From NCBI GenBank assembly GCA_029168955.1, contig JAPDOI010000192.1:1204001-1268000 (forward strand): DNA of 64,000 nucleotides, read 5' to 3'. Shown one piece after another: positions 13,999-28,132 of this stretch. Positions within the stretch are counted from its first letter, which is position 1. Each line of letters begins with the position of its first letter. Below the pieces are notes generated by a model. It was not told where the DNA came from, did no database searches, and was given only the letters and a program-made list of their open reading frames with translations. The translations under genes were made by a program, and so were the position numbers. The stretch is from Aplectana chamaeleonis. Lineage: Eukaryota; Nematoda; Chromadorea; Rhabditida; Cosmocercidae.

Positions 13999-16900
13999 CC
14001 TGCACATCCCTACTGAGGTCCTGCACAAATTCTACGAGGTCCTGCACACCCCTACTGGGTCCTGCGCACGCTCCATGACATCCTGCACACCCCTACTGGG
14101 GTTCTGCACAAGTTCCTTGATGTCCTGCACACCCCTACTGGGGTCCTGCACACATTCTACGACGTCCTGCACACTCCTACTGAGGTCCTGCACACATTCC
14201 ACGAGGTCCTGCACACCCCTGCTGGGGTCCTTCTCAGGTTCCATGATGTCCTGCACACACCCCTACTGGGGTTCTGCACAAGTTCCTTGATGTCTTGCAC
14301 ACTCCTACTGAGGTCCTGCACACACTCTACGACGTCCTGCACACTCCTTCTGAGGTCTTGCACACATTCTATGACGTTCTGCACACTCCTACTGAGGTCC
14401 TGCACACATTCTACGAGGTCCTGCACACCCCTGATGGGGTCCTGCACAAGTCCCATGATGTACTGCACACTCCTACTGAAGTCCTGCACAAGTTTCTTGA
14501 TGTCCTGCACACTCCTGCTGAGGTCTGGGACACATTCTACGACGTCCTGCACACACCTACTGGGGTTCTGCACAAGTCCCATGATGTACTGCACACTCCT
14601 ACTGAGGTCCTGCACACGTTCCATGATGTCCTGCACACTCCTACTGAGGTCCTTCACACATTCTACGACGTTCTGCACACCCCTACTGGGGTCCTGCACA
14701 GGTCCTATGATGTACTGCACACTCGTCCTTCACACGCTCCATGACGTCCTGCAATCCCCTACTGAGATCCTGCGCACGCTCCATGACATCCTGCGGACCA
14801 TTACTGGGATCCTGTACACGTTCTATGATGTCCTGCACACTCCTTCTGAAGTCCTGCACACATTCTACGACGTCCTGCACACTCCTACTGAGGTCCTGCA
14901 CAAGTCCCATGATGTACTGCATACTATTACTGAGGTCCTGCACAAGTTTCTTGATGTCCTGCACACTCCTTCTGGAGGTCCTTCACACATTCTACGACGT
15001 TCTGCACACTCCCTACTGGGGTCCTGCACAGGTTCCATGATGTCCTGCACACATCTTTCATGACGTCCTGCGGACAACTACTGGGATCCTGTACACGTTC
15101 CATGATGTTCTGCACACCCCTACTGGGGTCCTGCACACGCTCCATGACGTCCTGCACACCATACTGGTATCCTGTACACGTTCCATGATGTACTGCACAC
15201 CCCTACTGGAGTCTTGCACACGTTCCATGATGTCCTGCCCACTCCTACTCAGGTCCTGCACACATTCTACGACGTCCTGCACACTCCTGCTGGGGCCGTG
15301 CACAGGTTCCATGATGTCCTGCACACATTCTACGACGTCCTGCACATCACTACTGAGGTCCTGCACAAATTCTACGAGGTCCTGCACACCCCTACTGGGT
15401 CCTGCGCACGCTCCATGACATCCTGCACACACCCTACTGGGGTTCTGCACAAGTTCCTTGATGTCCTGCACACCCCTACTGGGGTCCTGCACACATTCTA
15501 CGACGTCCTGCACACTCCTACTGAGGTCCTGCACACATTCCACGAGGTCCTGCACACCCCTGCTGGGGTCCTGCTCAGGTTCCATGATGTCCTGCACACC
15601 CCTACTGGGGTTCTGCACAAGTTCCTTGATGTCTTGCACACTCCTACTGAGGTCCTGCACACACTCTACGACGTCCTGCACACTCCTTCTGAGGTCTTGC
15701 ACACATTCTATGACGTTCTGCACACTCCTACTGAGGTCCTGCACACATTCTACGAGGTCCTGCACACCCCTGATGGGGTCCTGCACAAGTCCCATGATGT
15801 ACTGCACACTCCTACTGAAGTCCTGCACAAGTTTCTTGATGTCCTGCACACTCCTGCTGAGGTCTGGGACACATTCTACGACGTCCTGCACACACCTACT
15901 GGGGTCCTGCACAGGTCCCATGATGTACTGCACACTCCTACTGAGGTCCTGCACACGTTCCATGATGTCCTGCACACTCCTACTGAGGTCCTTCACACAT
16001 TCTACGACGTTCTGCACACCCCTACTGGGGTCCTGCACAGGTCCCATGATGTACTGCACACTCCTACTGGTCTTACACGCTCCATGACGTCCTGCACACC
16101 CCTACTGAGATCCTGCGCACGCTCCATGACGTCCTGCGGACCATTACTGGGATCCTGTACACGTTCTATGATGTCCTGCACACTCCTTCTGAAGTCCTGC
16201 ACACATTCTACGACGTCCTGCACACTCCTACTGAGGTCCTGCACAAGTCCCATGATGTACTGCATACTCTTACTGAGGTCCTGCACAAGTTTCTTGATGT
16301 CCTGCACACTCCTTCTGAGGTCCTTCACACATTCTACGACGTTCTGCACACCCCTACTGGGGTCCTGCACAGGTTCCATGATGTCCTGCACACATTCTAC
16401 GACGTCCTGCGGACAACTACTGGGATCCTGTACACGTTCCATGATGTTCTGCACACCCCTACTGGGGTCCTGCACACGTTCCATGACGTCCTGCGGACCA
16501 CTACTGGGATCCTGTACACGTTCCATGATGTTCTGCACACCCCTACTGGGGTCCTGCACACGTTCCATGATGTCCTGCACACTCCTACTGAGGTCCTGCA
16601 CACATTCTACGACGTCCTGCACACTCCTACTGAGGTCCTGCACAAGTCCCATGATGTACTGCATACTATTACTGAGGTCCTGCACAAGTTTCTTGATGTC
16701 CTGCACACTCCTTCTGAGGTCCTTCACACATTCTACGACGTTCTGCACACCCCTACTGGGGTCCTGCACAGGTTCCATGATGTCCTGCACACATTCTACG
16801 ACGTCCTGCGGACAACTACTGGGATCCTGTACACGTTCCATGATGTTCTGCACACCCCTACTGGGGTCCTGCACACGTTCCATGACGTCCTGCGGACCAC

Positions 16901-19017
16901 TACTGGGATCCTGTACACGTTCCATGATGTTCTGCACACCCTACTGGGGTCCTGCACACGTTCCATGATGTCCTGCACACTCCTACCGAGGTCCTGCACA
17001 CATTCTACGACGTCCCGCACACTCCTGCTGGGGCCGTGCACAGGTTCCATGATGTCCTGCACACATTCTACGACGTCCTGCACATCCCTACTGAGGTCCT
17101 GCACAAATTCTACGAGGTCCTGCACACCCTCTACTGGGTCCCGCACGCTCCATGACATCCTGCACACCCCTACTGGGGTTCTGCACAAGTTCCTTGATGT
17201 CCTGCACACCCCTACTGGGGTCCTGCACACATTCTACGACGTCCTGCACACTCCTACCGGGAGGTCCTGCACACATTCCACGAGGTCCTGCACACCCCTG
17301 CTGGGGTCCTGCTCAGGTTCCATGATGTCCTGCACACCCCTACTGGGGTTCTGCACACGTTCCTTGATGTCTTGCACACTCCTACTGGGGTCCTGCACAC
17401 ACATTCTACGACGTCCTGCACACTCCTACTGAGGTCCTGCACACATTCCACGAGGTCCTGCCCACACCTGCTGGGGTACTGCACACGTTCCATGATGTCC
17501 TGCACACTCCTACTGGAGAACCTGCACACACCTACGACGTCCTGCACACTCCTTCTGAGGTCTTGCACACATTCTATGACGTTCTGCACACTCCTACTGA
17601 GGTCCTGCACACATTCTACGAGGTCCTGCACACCCCTGATGGGGTCCTGCACAAGTCCCATGATGTACTGCACACTCCCTACTGGAGGTCCTGCACAAGT
17701 TTCTTGATGTCCTGCACACTCCTGCTGAGGTCTGGGACACATTCTACGACGTCCTGCACACACCTACTGGGGTCCTGCACAGGTCCCATGATGTACTGCA
17801 CACTCCTACTGAGGTCCTGCACACGTTCCATGATGTCCTGCACACCCTACTGAGGTCCTGCACACATTCTACGACGTTCTGCACGCCCCGTACTGGGGTC
17901 CTGCACAGGTCCCATGATGTACTGCACACTCCTACTGAGATCCTGCACACGTTCCATGATGTCCTGCACACTCCTACTGAGGTCCTGCACACATTCCACG
18001 AGGTCCTGCCCACACCTGCTGGGGTACTGCACACGTTCCATGATGTCCTGCACACTCCTACTGAGGTCCTGCACACACTCTACGACGTCCTGCACACTCC
18101 TTCTGGGGCCGTGCACAGGTTCCATGATGTCCTGCACAGATTCTACGACGTCCTGCACATCCCTACTGGGGTCCTGCACAAGTTCCTTGATGTCTTGCAC
18201 ACCCCTACCGGGGTCCTGGACACATTCTACGACGTCCTGCACACTCCTACTGAGGTCCTGCACACATTCCACGAGGTCCTGCACACACCTGCTGGGGTCC
18301 TGCACACGTTTCATGATGTCCTGCATACTCCGACTGAGGTCCTGTACACATTCTACGACGTCCTGCACACCACTACTGGGGTCCTGCACAAGTTCCTTGA
18401 TGTTCTGCACACTCCTACTAATGCCCTGCACACGTTCCGTGATGTCCTGCACACTCCTAATGAGGTCCTGCACACATTCTACGACGTCCTGCACATCCCT
18501 ACTGGGGTCCTGCACAGTTCAAATTATGTCCTTCACGCTCCTATTGAGGTCGTGCACAGATTCTACGACGTCCTGCACAACCGTACTGGGCTACTGCACA
18601 CATTCTACGACGTCCTGCACACCCCTACTGAGGTCTTGGACATATTCTTCGACGTCCTGCACACCCCTACTGGGGTCCTGCTCAGGTTCCATGATGTCCT
18701 GCACACACCTACTGGGGTCCTGCACACATTCTACGACGTCCTGCACACCCCTACTGGGGTCCTGCTCAGGTTCCATGATGTCCTGCACACCCCTACTGGG
18801 GTCCTGCACACACTCTACGACGTCCTGCACACCCCTACTGGGGTCCTGCACACGTTCCATGATGTCCTGCACACTCCTACTGAGCTCATGCTCACGTTCC
18901 ATGATGTCCTGCATACTCCGACTGAGGTCCTGCACACATTCTGCGACGTCCTGCACACTCCTACTGAGGTCCTGCACAAATTCTACGAGGGCATGCACAC
19001 CCCTACTGGGTCCTGTA

Positions 19018-21480
19018 CAGGTCAAATTATGTCCTGCACACTCCTACTGAGATCCTGCGCACGCTCCATGACATCCTGCGGACCACTACTGGGATCCTGT
19101 ACACGTTCCATGATGTCCTGCACACCCCTACTGGGGTCCTGCACACATTCTACGACGTCCTGCACACTCCTACTGAGGTCCTTCACACATTCTACGAGGT
19201 CCTGTACACCCCTGCTGGGGTCCTGCACACGTTCCATGATGTCCTGCACACTCCTACTGAGAACCTGCACACATTCTACGACGTCCTGCACACTCCTGCT
19301 GGGGCCGTGCACATGTTCCATGATGTCCTGCACACATTCTACGACGTCCTGCACATCCCTACTGGGGTCCTGCACAGGTCCCATGATGTACTGCACACTC
19401 CTACTGAGGTCCTGCTCACGTTCCATGATGTCCTGCATACTCCGACTGAGGTCCTGCACACATTCTGCGACGTCCTGCACACTCCTACTGAGGTCCTGCA
19501 CAAATTCTACGAGGTCCTGCACACCCCTACTGGGTCCTGCACAGGTCAAATTATGTCCTGCACACTCCTACTGAGATCCTGCGCACGCTCCATGACATCC
19601 TGCGGACCACTACTGGGATCCTGTACACGTTCCATGATGTCCTGCACACCCCTACTGGGGTCCTGCACATATTCTACGACGTCCTGCACACTCCTACTGA
19701 GGTCCTGCACACATTCTACGAGGTCCTGCACACCCCTGCTGGGGTCCTGCACACGTTCCATGATGTCCTGCACACTCCTACTGAGGTCCTGCACACATTC
19801 TACGACGTCCTGCACACTCCTGCTGGGGCCGTGCACAGGTTCCATGATGTCCTGCACACATTCTACGACGTCCTGCACATCCCTACTGGGGTCCTGCACA
19901 GGTCCCATGATGTACTGCACACACCTACTGAGGTCATGCTCACGTTCCATGATGTCCTGCATACTCCGACTGAGGTCCTGCACACATTCTGCGACGTCCT
20001 GCACACTCCTACTGAGGTCCTGCACAAATTCTACGAGGTCCTGCACACCCCTACTGGGTCCTGCACAGGTCAAATCATGTCCTGCACACTCCTACTGAGA
20101 TCCTGCGCACGCTCCATGACATCCTGCGGACCACTACTGGGATCCTGTACACGTTCCATGATGTCCTGCACACCCCTACTGGGGTCCTGCACACATTCTA
20201 CGACGTCCTGCACACTCCTACTGAGGTCCTGCACACATTCTACGAGGTCCTGCACACCCCTGCTGGGGTCCTGCACACGTTCCATGATGTCCTGCACACT
20301 CCTACTGAGGTCCTGCACACATTCTACGACGTCCTGCACATCCCTACTGGCGTCCTGCACAGGTCCCATGATGTACTGCACACTCCTACTGAGGTCCTGC
20401 TCACGTTCCATGATGTCCTGCATACTCCTACTGAGGTCCTGCACAAATTCTACGAGGTCCTGCACACCCCTACTGGGTCCTGCACAGGTCAAATTATGTC
20501 CTGCACACTCCTACTGAGGTCCTGCACACGTTCCATGATGTCCTGCACACTCGTTCTGAGGTCCTGCACACATTCTACGACGTCCTGCACACCCCTACTG
20601 GGGTCCTGCACAAGTTCCTTGATGTTCTGCACACTCCTACTAATGCACTGCACACGTTCCATGGTGTCCTGCACACTCCTAATGAGGTCCTGCACACATT
20701 CTACGACGTCCTGCACATCCATACTGGGGTCCTGCACAGGTCCCATGATGTACTGCACACACCTACTGAGATCCTGCGCACGCTCCATGACATCCTGCGG
20801 ACCACTACTGGGATCCTGTACACGTTCCATGATGTCCTGCACACCCCTACTGGGGTCCTGCACACATTCTACGACGTCCTGCACACTCCTACTGAGGTCC
20901 TGCACACATTCTACGAGGTCCTGCACACCCCTGCTGGGGTCTTGCACACGTTCCATGATGTCCTGCACACTCCTACTGAGGTCCTGCACACATTCTACGA
21001 CGTCCTGCACACTCCTGCTGGGGCCGTGCACAGGTTCCATGATGTCCTGCACACATTCTACGACGTCCTGCACATCCCTACTGGGGTCCTGCACAGGTCC
21101 CATGATGTACTGCACACTCCTACTGAGGTCCTGCTCACGTTCCATGATGTCCTGCATACTCCTACTGAGGTCCTGCACAAATTCTACGAGGTCCTGCACA
21201 CCCCTACTGGGTCCTGCACAGGTCAAATTATGTCCTGCACACTCCTACTGAGGTCCTGCACACGTTCCATGATGTCCTGCACACTCGTTCTGAGGTCCTG
21301 CACACATTCTACGACGTCCTGCTCACCCCTACTGGGGTCCTGCACAAGTTCCTTGATGTTCTGCACACTCCTACTAATACACTGCACACGTTCCATGGTG
21401 TCCTGCACACTCCTAATGAGGTCCTGCACACATTCTACGACGTCCTGCACATCCCTACTGGGGTCCTGCACAGGTCAAAT
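19018..21480 (+). repeat. Higher-order repeat of satellite A, about 524 bp
   Basis: The CAGGTCAAATTATGTC variant again marks the units, near 19,020, 19,545, 20,070 (here CAGGTCAAATCATGTC), 20,489 and 21,223. The base unit is 524 bp (24 x 21 + 20; the 1-bp deficit lies in the marker monomer, which lacks one G). One unit is 419 bp, which is 105 bp or five 21-mers shorter. Another is 734 bp, which is 210 bp or ten 21-mers longer. This organisation differs from the 1,355-bp units on the left although the same marker monomer is used. Confidence 0.85.
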
Positions 21481-21852
21481 TATGTCCTTCACGCTCCTAT
21501 TGAGGTCGTGCACACATTCTACGACGTCCTGCACAACCGTACTGGGGTACTGCACAAGTTCCTTGATGTACTTCACACTCCTACTGGGGCCCTGCACACA
21601 TTCAACGACGTCCTGCACACCCCTACTGGGGTCCTGCACACATTCTACGACGTCCTGCACACCCCTACTGGGGTCTTGGACATATTCTACGACGTCCTGC
21701 ACACCCCTACTGGGGTTCTGCAGAGGTCCCATGATGTCCTGCACACTCTTACGGGGCTCCTGCATACATTTCCTGACGTCCTTCATACTCATATTGCGGT
21801 CTCGCATAGTCAACCGACACTTCGGCATCTGTCAGAGTTGGTTGAGAAAATC

Positions 21853-22090
21853 ACCGTGGCCAGCCCGGTCGATACGTATGGAAAACATGGATCATGGAGG
21901 TTGCAGAAAACACCCGGTGTACCCATGTGTGTCAATATGCGTGAAATATGTGGAACGATATCATGGATATCATTCATTTCTTACCTTATATCATATTAAC
22001 ATCGGTAGGGTCAGCCACATCGGGTGTTTTTTGCATCCCACCTCATGCATGTCTTTCATGATTATCGACCGGGCTGGCTACACCGATCAT
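21853..22090. repeat. Inverted repeat at the right shoulder of satellite A
   Basis: Arms of about 70 bp (21,853-21,923 and about 22,010-22,090) share GCCAGCCCGGTCGATA, ACATGGATCATG/CATGCATGA-type words and AACACCCG on opposite strands, separated by about 90 bp. It is probably a foldback or MITE-like element abutting the end of the array. No target duplication was identified. Confidence 0.7.
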
Positions 22091-22228
22091 CCAACTATGA
22101 CCGAGGCCTTCAGCGCACCGTGCGACGCCTTTTCGTCGATTGTGCGAATGGAACGAACACGCGCCGCGCTCAAAAACATCCCTCCCGCACAGCGTCCTCT
22201 TCCGAGCCGGACGCTTAATGCTCATTCA

Positions 22229-22466
22229 CTGCTGGTCGCTTCGACTAGTCGCGGCACTGCCAACAGGTACAAAACCCGTCGCGACAACAGATCTTGCACT
22301 GAGTCGCGACGGGTTGGAACAGTTTGCAGTTTCAGTCACGATTGCCGAGCGACTGGGGTATTTCATAGCTAGTCAAAGCGCCCTGCTCGATTTTGTTAGG
22401 TCGCTTCGACTAGTCGCGTCGCTTCCACGATGGAAGCGATTCGTCTAGTCGAAGCGACTAGACCGT
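22229..22466. repeat. Foldback built from GGTCGCTTCGACTAGTCG words
   Basis: GGTCGCTTCGACTAGTCGCG occurs near 22,230 and near 22,400, and its reverse complement (TCTAGTCGAAGCGACTAGACC) ends near 22,466. Inside lies a hairpin with AACCCGTCGCGAC (about 22,266) facing GTCGCGACGGGTT (about 22,303). Related short hairpins follow at 22,892-22,919 and 22,949-22,977. This reads as a palindrome-rich non-coding element. Confidence 0.6.
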
Positions 22467-23360
22467 AATCTTTCGTCAGGACGTGGTGTATTCGACGCCA
22501 AATTGCGGAAGTCAGAGCTCACTCACATAAAAGACGGCATGTGAAAGGGAGAAACGAGTATTTTTTACACATTTACGATTATAGAGATGAGAAAGTTCAA
22601 TAAGGCTACCGATAAATCACATTTCATGCACAGCTTTCGGCAATTGCTAACGTTAATTGAAGTTTTATGTTGCTGTACAAGCAAATTCCAACCCGTCGTC
22701 TTTTGAAACCATGTTTTTGTTGGAAAACTATGCAAGACTAATTTATTTAGAAGATTAAGGCACCGAAGTCACAAAAAAATCAGGAGGAATCAGCAAAAAC
22801 CGAAAAAAATTTTAATTCCTGCGGCGTCGTCCGCAATGGTCCGTATTTTTTACGCAAAACTGCGACCGCCCGAGCGACTCGAAATCAGTGGACGAAGCGA
22901 TTGAAATCGTTTCGTCCAGCGATTTTAAATCGCGGCAGTTTTGTTGGTCGCTTTGACTTCAAGTCGAAGCAACCAGCTATGAATGAGCCTCTAGAGTACA
23001 CCACCCTAGAGAGCAAGGTATTTATATGGAGTCTCTAAGAAAACACTGACTGATAACGAAAAAACCCGTCATTTTTACAAACTAATCTTGGGGCGCCGGT
23101 TTGCGAGTTTGAACCGCCCGTTAGGGGCCCAGTAGTCATTATGGTGAGTTCTGCCAATTTTTTTCGGCATTCCCGTGGCCGATTACCTCTAGTCACGAAT
23201 TTTCGAGCGATTTGGTCTACGCCTCCCAAAAAAAAAATGGAAATCAACGGACGAAGGGTGAGGCGGAAGCGGTGGTGGAGAACGTTTTTGTGTACTTCGA
23301 GGGGCCATAACTTTAGAAAGCAGGGACCAGTTAGGATGAAAATTTGCACACATATGTAAA
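22467..23360. other. No recognisable gene
   Basis: AT-rich sequence with only short open frames. Apart from the two small hairpins at 22,892-22,977 I see nothing that supports a gene, promoter or RNA. Confidence 0.5.
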
Positions 23361-24061
23361 TATCTAACTGTTTTGCTTTGCTACGGATTAGTATGATTTG
23401 GAAATGAAACATTTGTGAGAAACTCGTTAAAAGAAGTGAAATGTCTTATGCTACTGATTTGGCATGAGAATAAACTCGAAAGAAGCGCTAAAAACTCAGT
23501 GAAATGATTCATCGTTGATTTGGCTGTGCACTTGTTCACTAAACAACAAAAATTGAGTGTGACATTAAAAAACCAAATCACGCACTTCTTACTGAGCATT
23601 TATGTGTTCGTGTGATAGGAGTTCTCTTACTTGACGACATTCGCATAAACTCACTACGTGATGTTATCTCAACTTTCATTAATTGATTGTCAATCGGAAG
23701 CGAACGCGTCAAATAATTTAGCAATGCTTGAAAATCAATATTTCTGAATGATTGAGGTGGGAGACACAACATAATTTTGCAAGAACCTGAGACTTGTTAA
23801 CCTAAACTGCAAGCGTTAGGTTGATTTCAGAAGAGATGTGCGTGATTTGGTTTTTCAATGTCACACTCAATTTTTGTTGTTTAGTAAACAAGTGCACAGC
23901 CAAATCAACGATGAATCATTTCACTGAGTTTTTAGCACTTCTTTCGAGCTTATTCCCATGCCAAATCAGTAGCATGAGACACTTCACTTCTTCTAACGAG
24001 TTTCTCACCAATGTTTCATTTCCAAATCATACTAATCCGTAGCAAAGCAAGCAGTTAGATA
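23361..24061. mobile_element. Long inverted-repeat (foldback) element
   Basis: Arms of about 230 bp are nearly exact reverse complements: 23,361-23,595 (TATCTAACTG, GCTTTGCTACGGATTAG and onwards to CCAAATCACGCACTTCTTAC) and 23,830-24,061 (ending CTAATCCGTAGCAAAGCAAG, CAGTTAGATA). The loop is about 235 bp. Short frames in the arms are mirror images, not genes. Outside the arms I could not fix a target-site duplication, so the class is unknown. Confidence 0.85.
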
Positions 24062-24284
24062 ATTTCACTTTATTTTAGCAAAGGTTACTTTTTAAAGGCA
24101 CTTTACACCCTCAGATATGACTTTTCAAATGTTCATGCAGTTGTGTAGTAGACCCCTCTTGCATAACACTTACCCACCCCTTCTAGCACCACCACAGTTC
24201 TCACCCATTTTTCATGATTTCCGAATCAATAACGACTAGATGAACGGATGAATCACAACCGCGTTTTCGATTGTCACTCCCTTG
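24062..24284. other. No recognisable gene
   Basis: Short spacer between the foldback and the satellite B array. No coding or structural signal was seen. Confidence 0.5.
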
Positions 24285-26610
24285 CCGGTCCTCCCAGTTG
24301 GGTCGAACACACGATCCGTAACGCTTGGCGTACTCGCAGTTGGGTCCCGCCCTCTTTCCCCGGCGCTAGGCGCTTTTTAAGTCGAGTCCCACACATTTTC
24401 CCCGGCACTTGGCGCACTCCCAGTTGGGTCCCTCACGCTTTGCTCGGCGCTTGGCGCACCCGAAGTTGGGTCCCACACACGTTTCCCGGCGCTTGGCGCG
24501 TTCCCAGTTGGGTCCCGCACACTTTCCCCGGCGCTTGGCGCACTCCCAGTTGGCTCCCTCACGCTTTCCTCGGCGCTTGGCGCACCCGAAGTTGGGTCCC
24601 GCACACGTTCTTTGACGCTTAGCGCGCTCCCTGTTGGGTCCCTCTCGCTTTGCTCGGCGCGTGGCGCACCCGAAGTTGGGGCCCACTCACATTACTCGGT
24701 GCTTGGCGCGCTCCCAGTTGGGTCCCGCACACTTTCCCCGGCGCTTGGCGCACTGCCAGTTGGGTCCCGCACGCTTTCCTCGGCGCTTGGCGTACCCAAA
24801 GTTAGGTCCCGCACACTTTCTCCGGCGCTTGGCGCACTTCTACTTGGGTTCTGCACACGTTCCCCGGGGCTTGGCGTACTTATAGCTGGGTTCCGCACAC
24901 GTTTCCCGTCGCTTGGCGCACTTAAATTTGGGTCCCGCACACCTTCCCGGCGCTTGGCGCACTTCTACATGGGTCCCGCACACGTTCTCCGGCTCTTGGC
25001 GCATTTCTAGTGTGGTTCCGAACACGTTCCTGGCGCTCGGCGCACTTCTAGTTGGGTCCCGCACACGTTGCCCGGCGCTCAGCACAGTTCTAGTTGGGTC
25101 CCGCATACGTTGCCCAGCGCTTGGCGCACTTCTACTTGGGTCCTGCACAAGTTCCTCGGCGCTTGGCGTACTTCTAGATGGGTCCCGCAAACGTTCCCCG
25201 GCAGTTGGCGCACTTCTAGTTCGGTCCCGCACACGTTTCGCGTCGCTTCGCGCATTTAAATATGGGTCCTGCACACCTTCCCGGCGCTTAGCGCACTTCT
25301 AGATGGGTCCCGCACACGTTCTCCGGCACTTGGCGCACTTCTAGATGGGTCCCGCAAACGTTCCCCGGCACTTGGCGCACTTCTAGATGCGTCCCGCATA
25401 TATTCCCCGGCGCCTGGCGCACTCATAGTTTGGTCCCACACACGTTTTCGATGCTCGGCGCACTTCTAGTTGGGTCCCGCACACGTTCTCCGACACTTGG
25501 CGCACTTCTGTTTAGGTCTTGCACACATTTTCTGGCGCTCAGCGCACTTTTACTTGGGTCCTGCACACGTTCCCCGGCGCTTGGCGCACTTCTAGATGTG
25601 TCCTGCACGCGTTTTTCGGCGCTTGGCGCACTTCTAGTTGGGTCTCGCACACATTTCCCGGCGCTCAGCGCACTTTTACTTGGGTCCTGCACACGTTCCC
25701 CGGTGCTTGGCGCACTTCTAGATGCGTCCCGCGTACATTCCCCGGCGCTTGACGCACTTATAGTTCGGTCCCACACACGTTTTCGGTGCTTGGCGTTTTT
25801 CTAGATGCGTCCCGCACACATTCCCCGGCGCCTGGCGCACTCATAGTTCGGTCCCACACACGTTTTCGATGCTTGGCGCACTTCTAGTTGGGTCCCGCAC
25901 ACGTTCTCCGGCACTTGGCGCACTTCTGTTTGGGTCTCGCACACATTTCCCGGCGCTCAACGCACTTTTACTTGGGTCCTGCACACGTTCCCCGGCGCTT
26001 GGCGCACTTCTAGATGTGTCCTGCACGCGTTTTTCGGCGCTTGGCGCACTTCTAGTTGGGTCCCGCACACGTTCCCCGGCGCTCAGCACAGTTCTAGTTG
26101 GGTCCCGCATACGTTGCCCGGCGCTTGGCGCACTTCTACTCGGGTCCTGCACACGTTCTCCGGCATTTGGCGCTTTTCTAGATGTGTCCCGCACACATTC
26201 CCCGGCGCTTGGCGCACTCATAGTTCGGTCCCACACACGTTTTCGATACTTGGCGCACTTCTAGTTGGGTCCCGCACACGTTCTCCGGCACTTGGCGCAC
26301 TTCTGTTTGGGTCTCGCACACATTTTCCGGTGCTTGGCGCACTCATAGTCCGGTCCCACACACGTTTTCGATGCTTGGCGCACTTCTAGTTGGGTCCCGC
26401 ACACCTTCCCGGCGCTTAGCGCACTTCTAGATGGGTCCCGCACACGTTCTTCGGCATTTGGCGCACTTCTAGATGGGTCCCGCAAACGTTCCCCGGCACT
26501 TGGCGCACTTCTAGATGCGTCCCGAATACATTCCCCGGCGCTTGACGCACTTCTAGATGGGTCCCGCAAACGTTCCCCGGCACTTGGCGCACTTCTAGAT
26601 GCGTCCCGCA
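24285..26610 (+). repeat. Satellite B: second 42-bp tandem array
   Basis: About 55 monomers of 42 bp, each with a GGCGCTTGGCGCACTTCTAG-type half and a GGGTCCCGCACACGTTCCCC-type half. The array starts degenerate near 24,285 and ends abruptly near 26,610. Larger sub-repeats are visible: the variant GGTCCCACACACGTTTTCGA recurs near 25,432, 25,851, 26,227 and 26,355. The half GGGTCCTGCACACGTTCC is also the sequence of one satellite A half, and the monomer length is the same, so A and B look like sister families. Open frames through it on both strands are again periodic by-products. Confidence 0.95.
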
Positions 26611-26753
26611 ATAAACGGTGTGCATACGATTCCTGATGGACGTACAGCAGACCTACTCTAACGCTTGCAATCAATTCACTCTTATCACATTACCACTCCA
26701 TTTCTCTCAATTGGCCAACCATGTTTCATATCAGTCAAAAGTTTCACCGGACT

Positions 26754-27874
<1,121 letters not shown>

Positions 27875-28132
27875 CTAACCTGATGAAATTAGCATCATCT
27901 CAAAAATGGTCATCATCTGAACGATGCGTTTACAGATGAGATTCATAGCCTTCACCATGTCATCAAGATAATCTAACAGATCATCCCAACACTTCTCCAT
28001 ACGATCGTTTAAGATCATCTTAACTTTATTTTGAGGGGGTTTACTACAGCCCATAATCTCTTGGAAGGAAGTCCTGCTGCTTGCCTGCCTGCTTGACCCG
28101 CCGTACGCAGCCAATTTCCTCACCCCGCGCAA
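27875..28132 (-). CDS. Possible exon or gene fragment, unknown protein
   Basis: An 85-codon frame on the minus strand whose composition looks protein-like, unlike the surrounding repeats: a basic, Ser-rich N-terminus followed by an amphipathic segment rich in Met, Leu, Asp and Lys. It stops at a TAG lying inside GGTTAGCTG, which could be a 5' splice site. Just downstream on the same strand a second open stretch (about 27,685-27,857, another frame) also has protein-like composition. Either this is part of a multi-exon gene whose other exons I cannot place, or a frameshifted remnant. No domain recognised and no partner gene nearby. Low certainty. Confidence 0.3.
   Translation of the reverse strand: MRGVRKLAAYGGSSRQASSRTSFQEIMGCSKPPQNKVKMILNDRMEKCWDDLLDYLDDMVKAMNLICKRIVQMMTIFEMMLISSG

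Larger units (their letters stand above)
1..21790 (+). repeat. Satellite A: giant 42-bp (2 x 21-bp) tandem array
   Basis: The stretch is an uninterrupted array. The basic period is 21 bp, always containing GTCCTGCAC or a close variant, and adjacent 21-mers alternate between two types to give a 42-bp dimer (for example a GATGTCCTGCACACTCCTAC half followed by a GAGGTCCTGCACACATTCTA half). The first base of the window is already inside the array, so its left end is not seen. Homology fades near 21,780-21,800. Because 21 is a multiple of 3 and the monomer has few stops, very long open frames occur on both strands, encoding 14-residue periodic peptides. I regard these as by-products, since no frame looks favoured. 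Function unknown; satellite or heterochromatic DNA is the plain reading. Confidence 0.97.

Noticed and set aside
20942..22372. 476-codon frame running from satellite A into the right flank
   Set aside because: The first two thirds are array; the flank part crosses an inverted repeat and hairpins and has no protein-like composition.
1..26610. CRISPR array
   Set aside because: The repeats are contiguous with no unique spacers, have a 21/42-bp period, and the rest of the window is eukaryotic transposon DNA.
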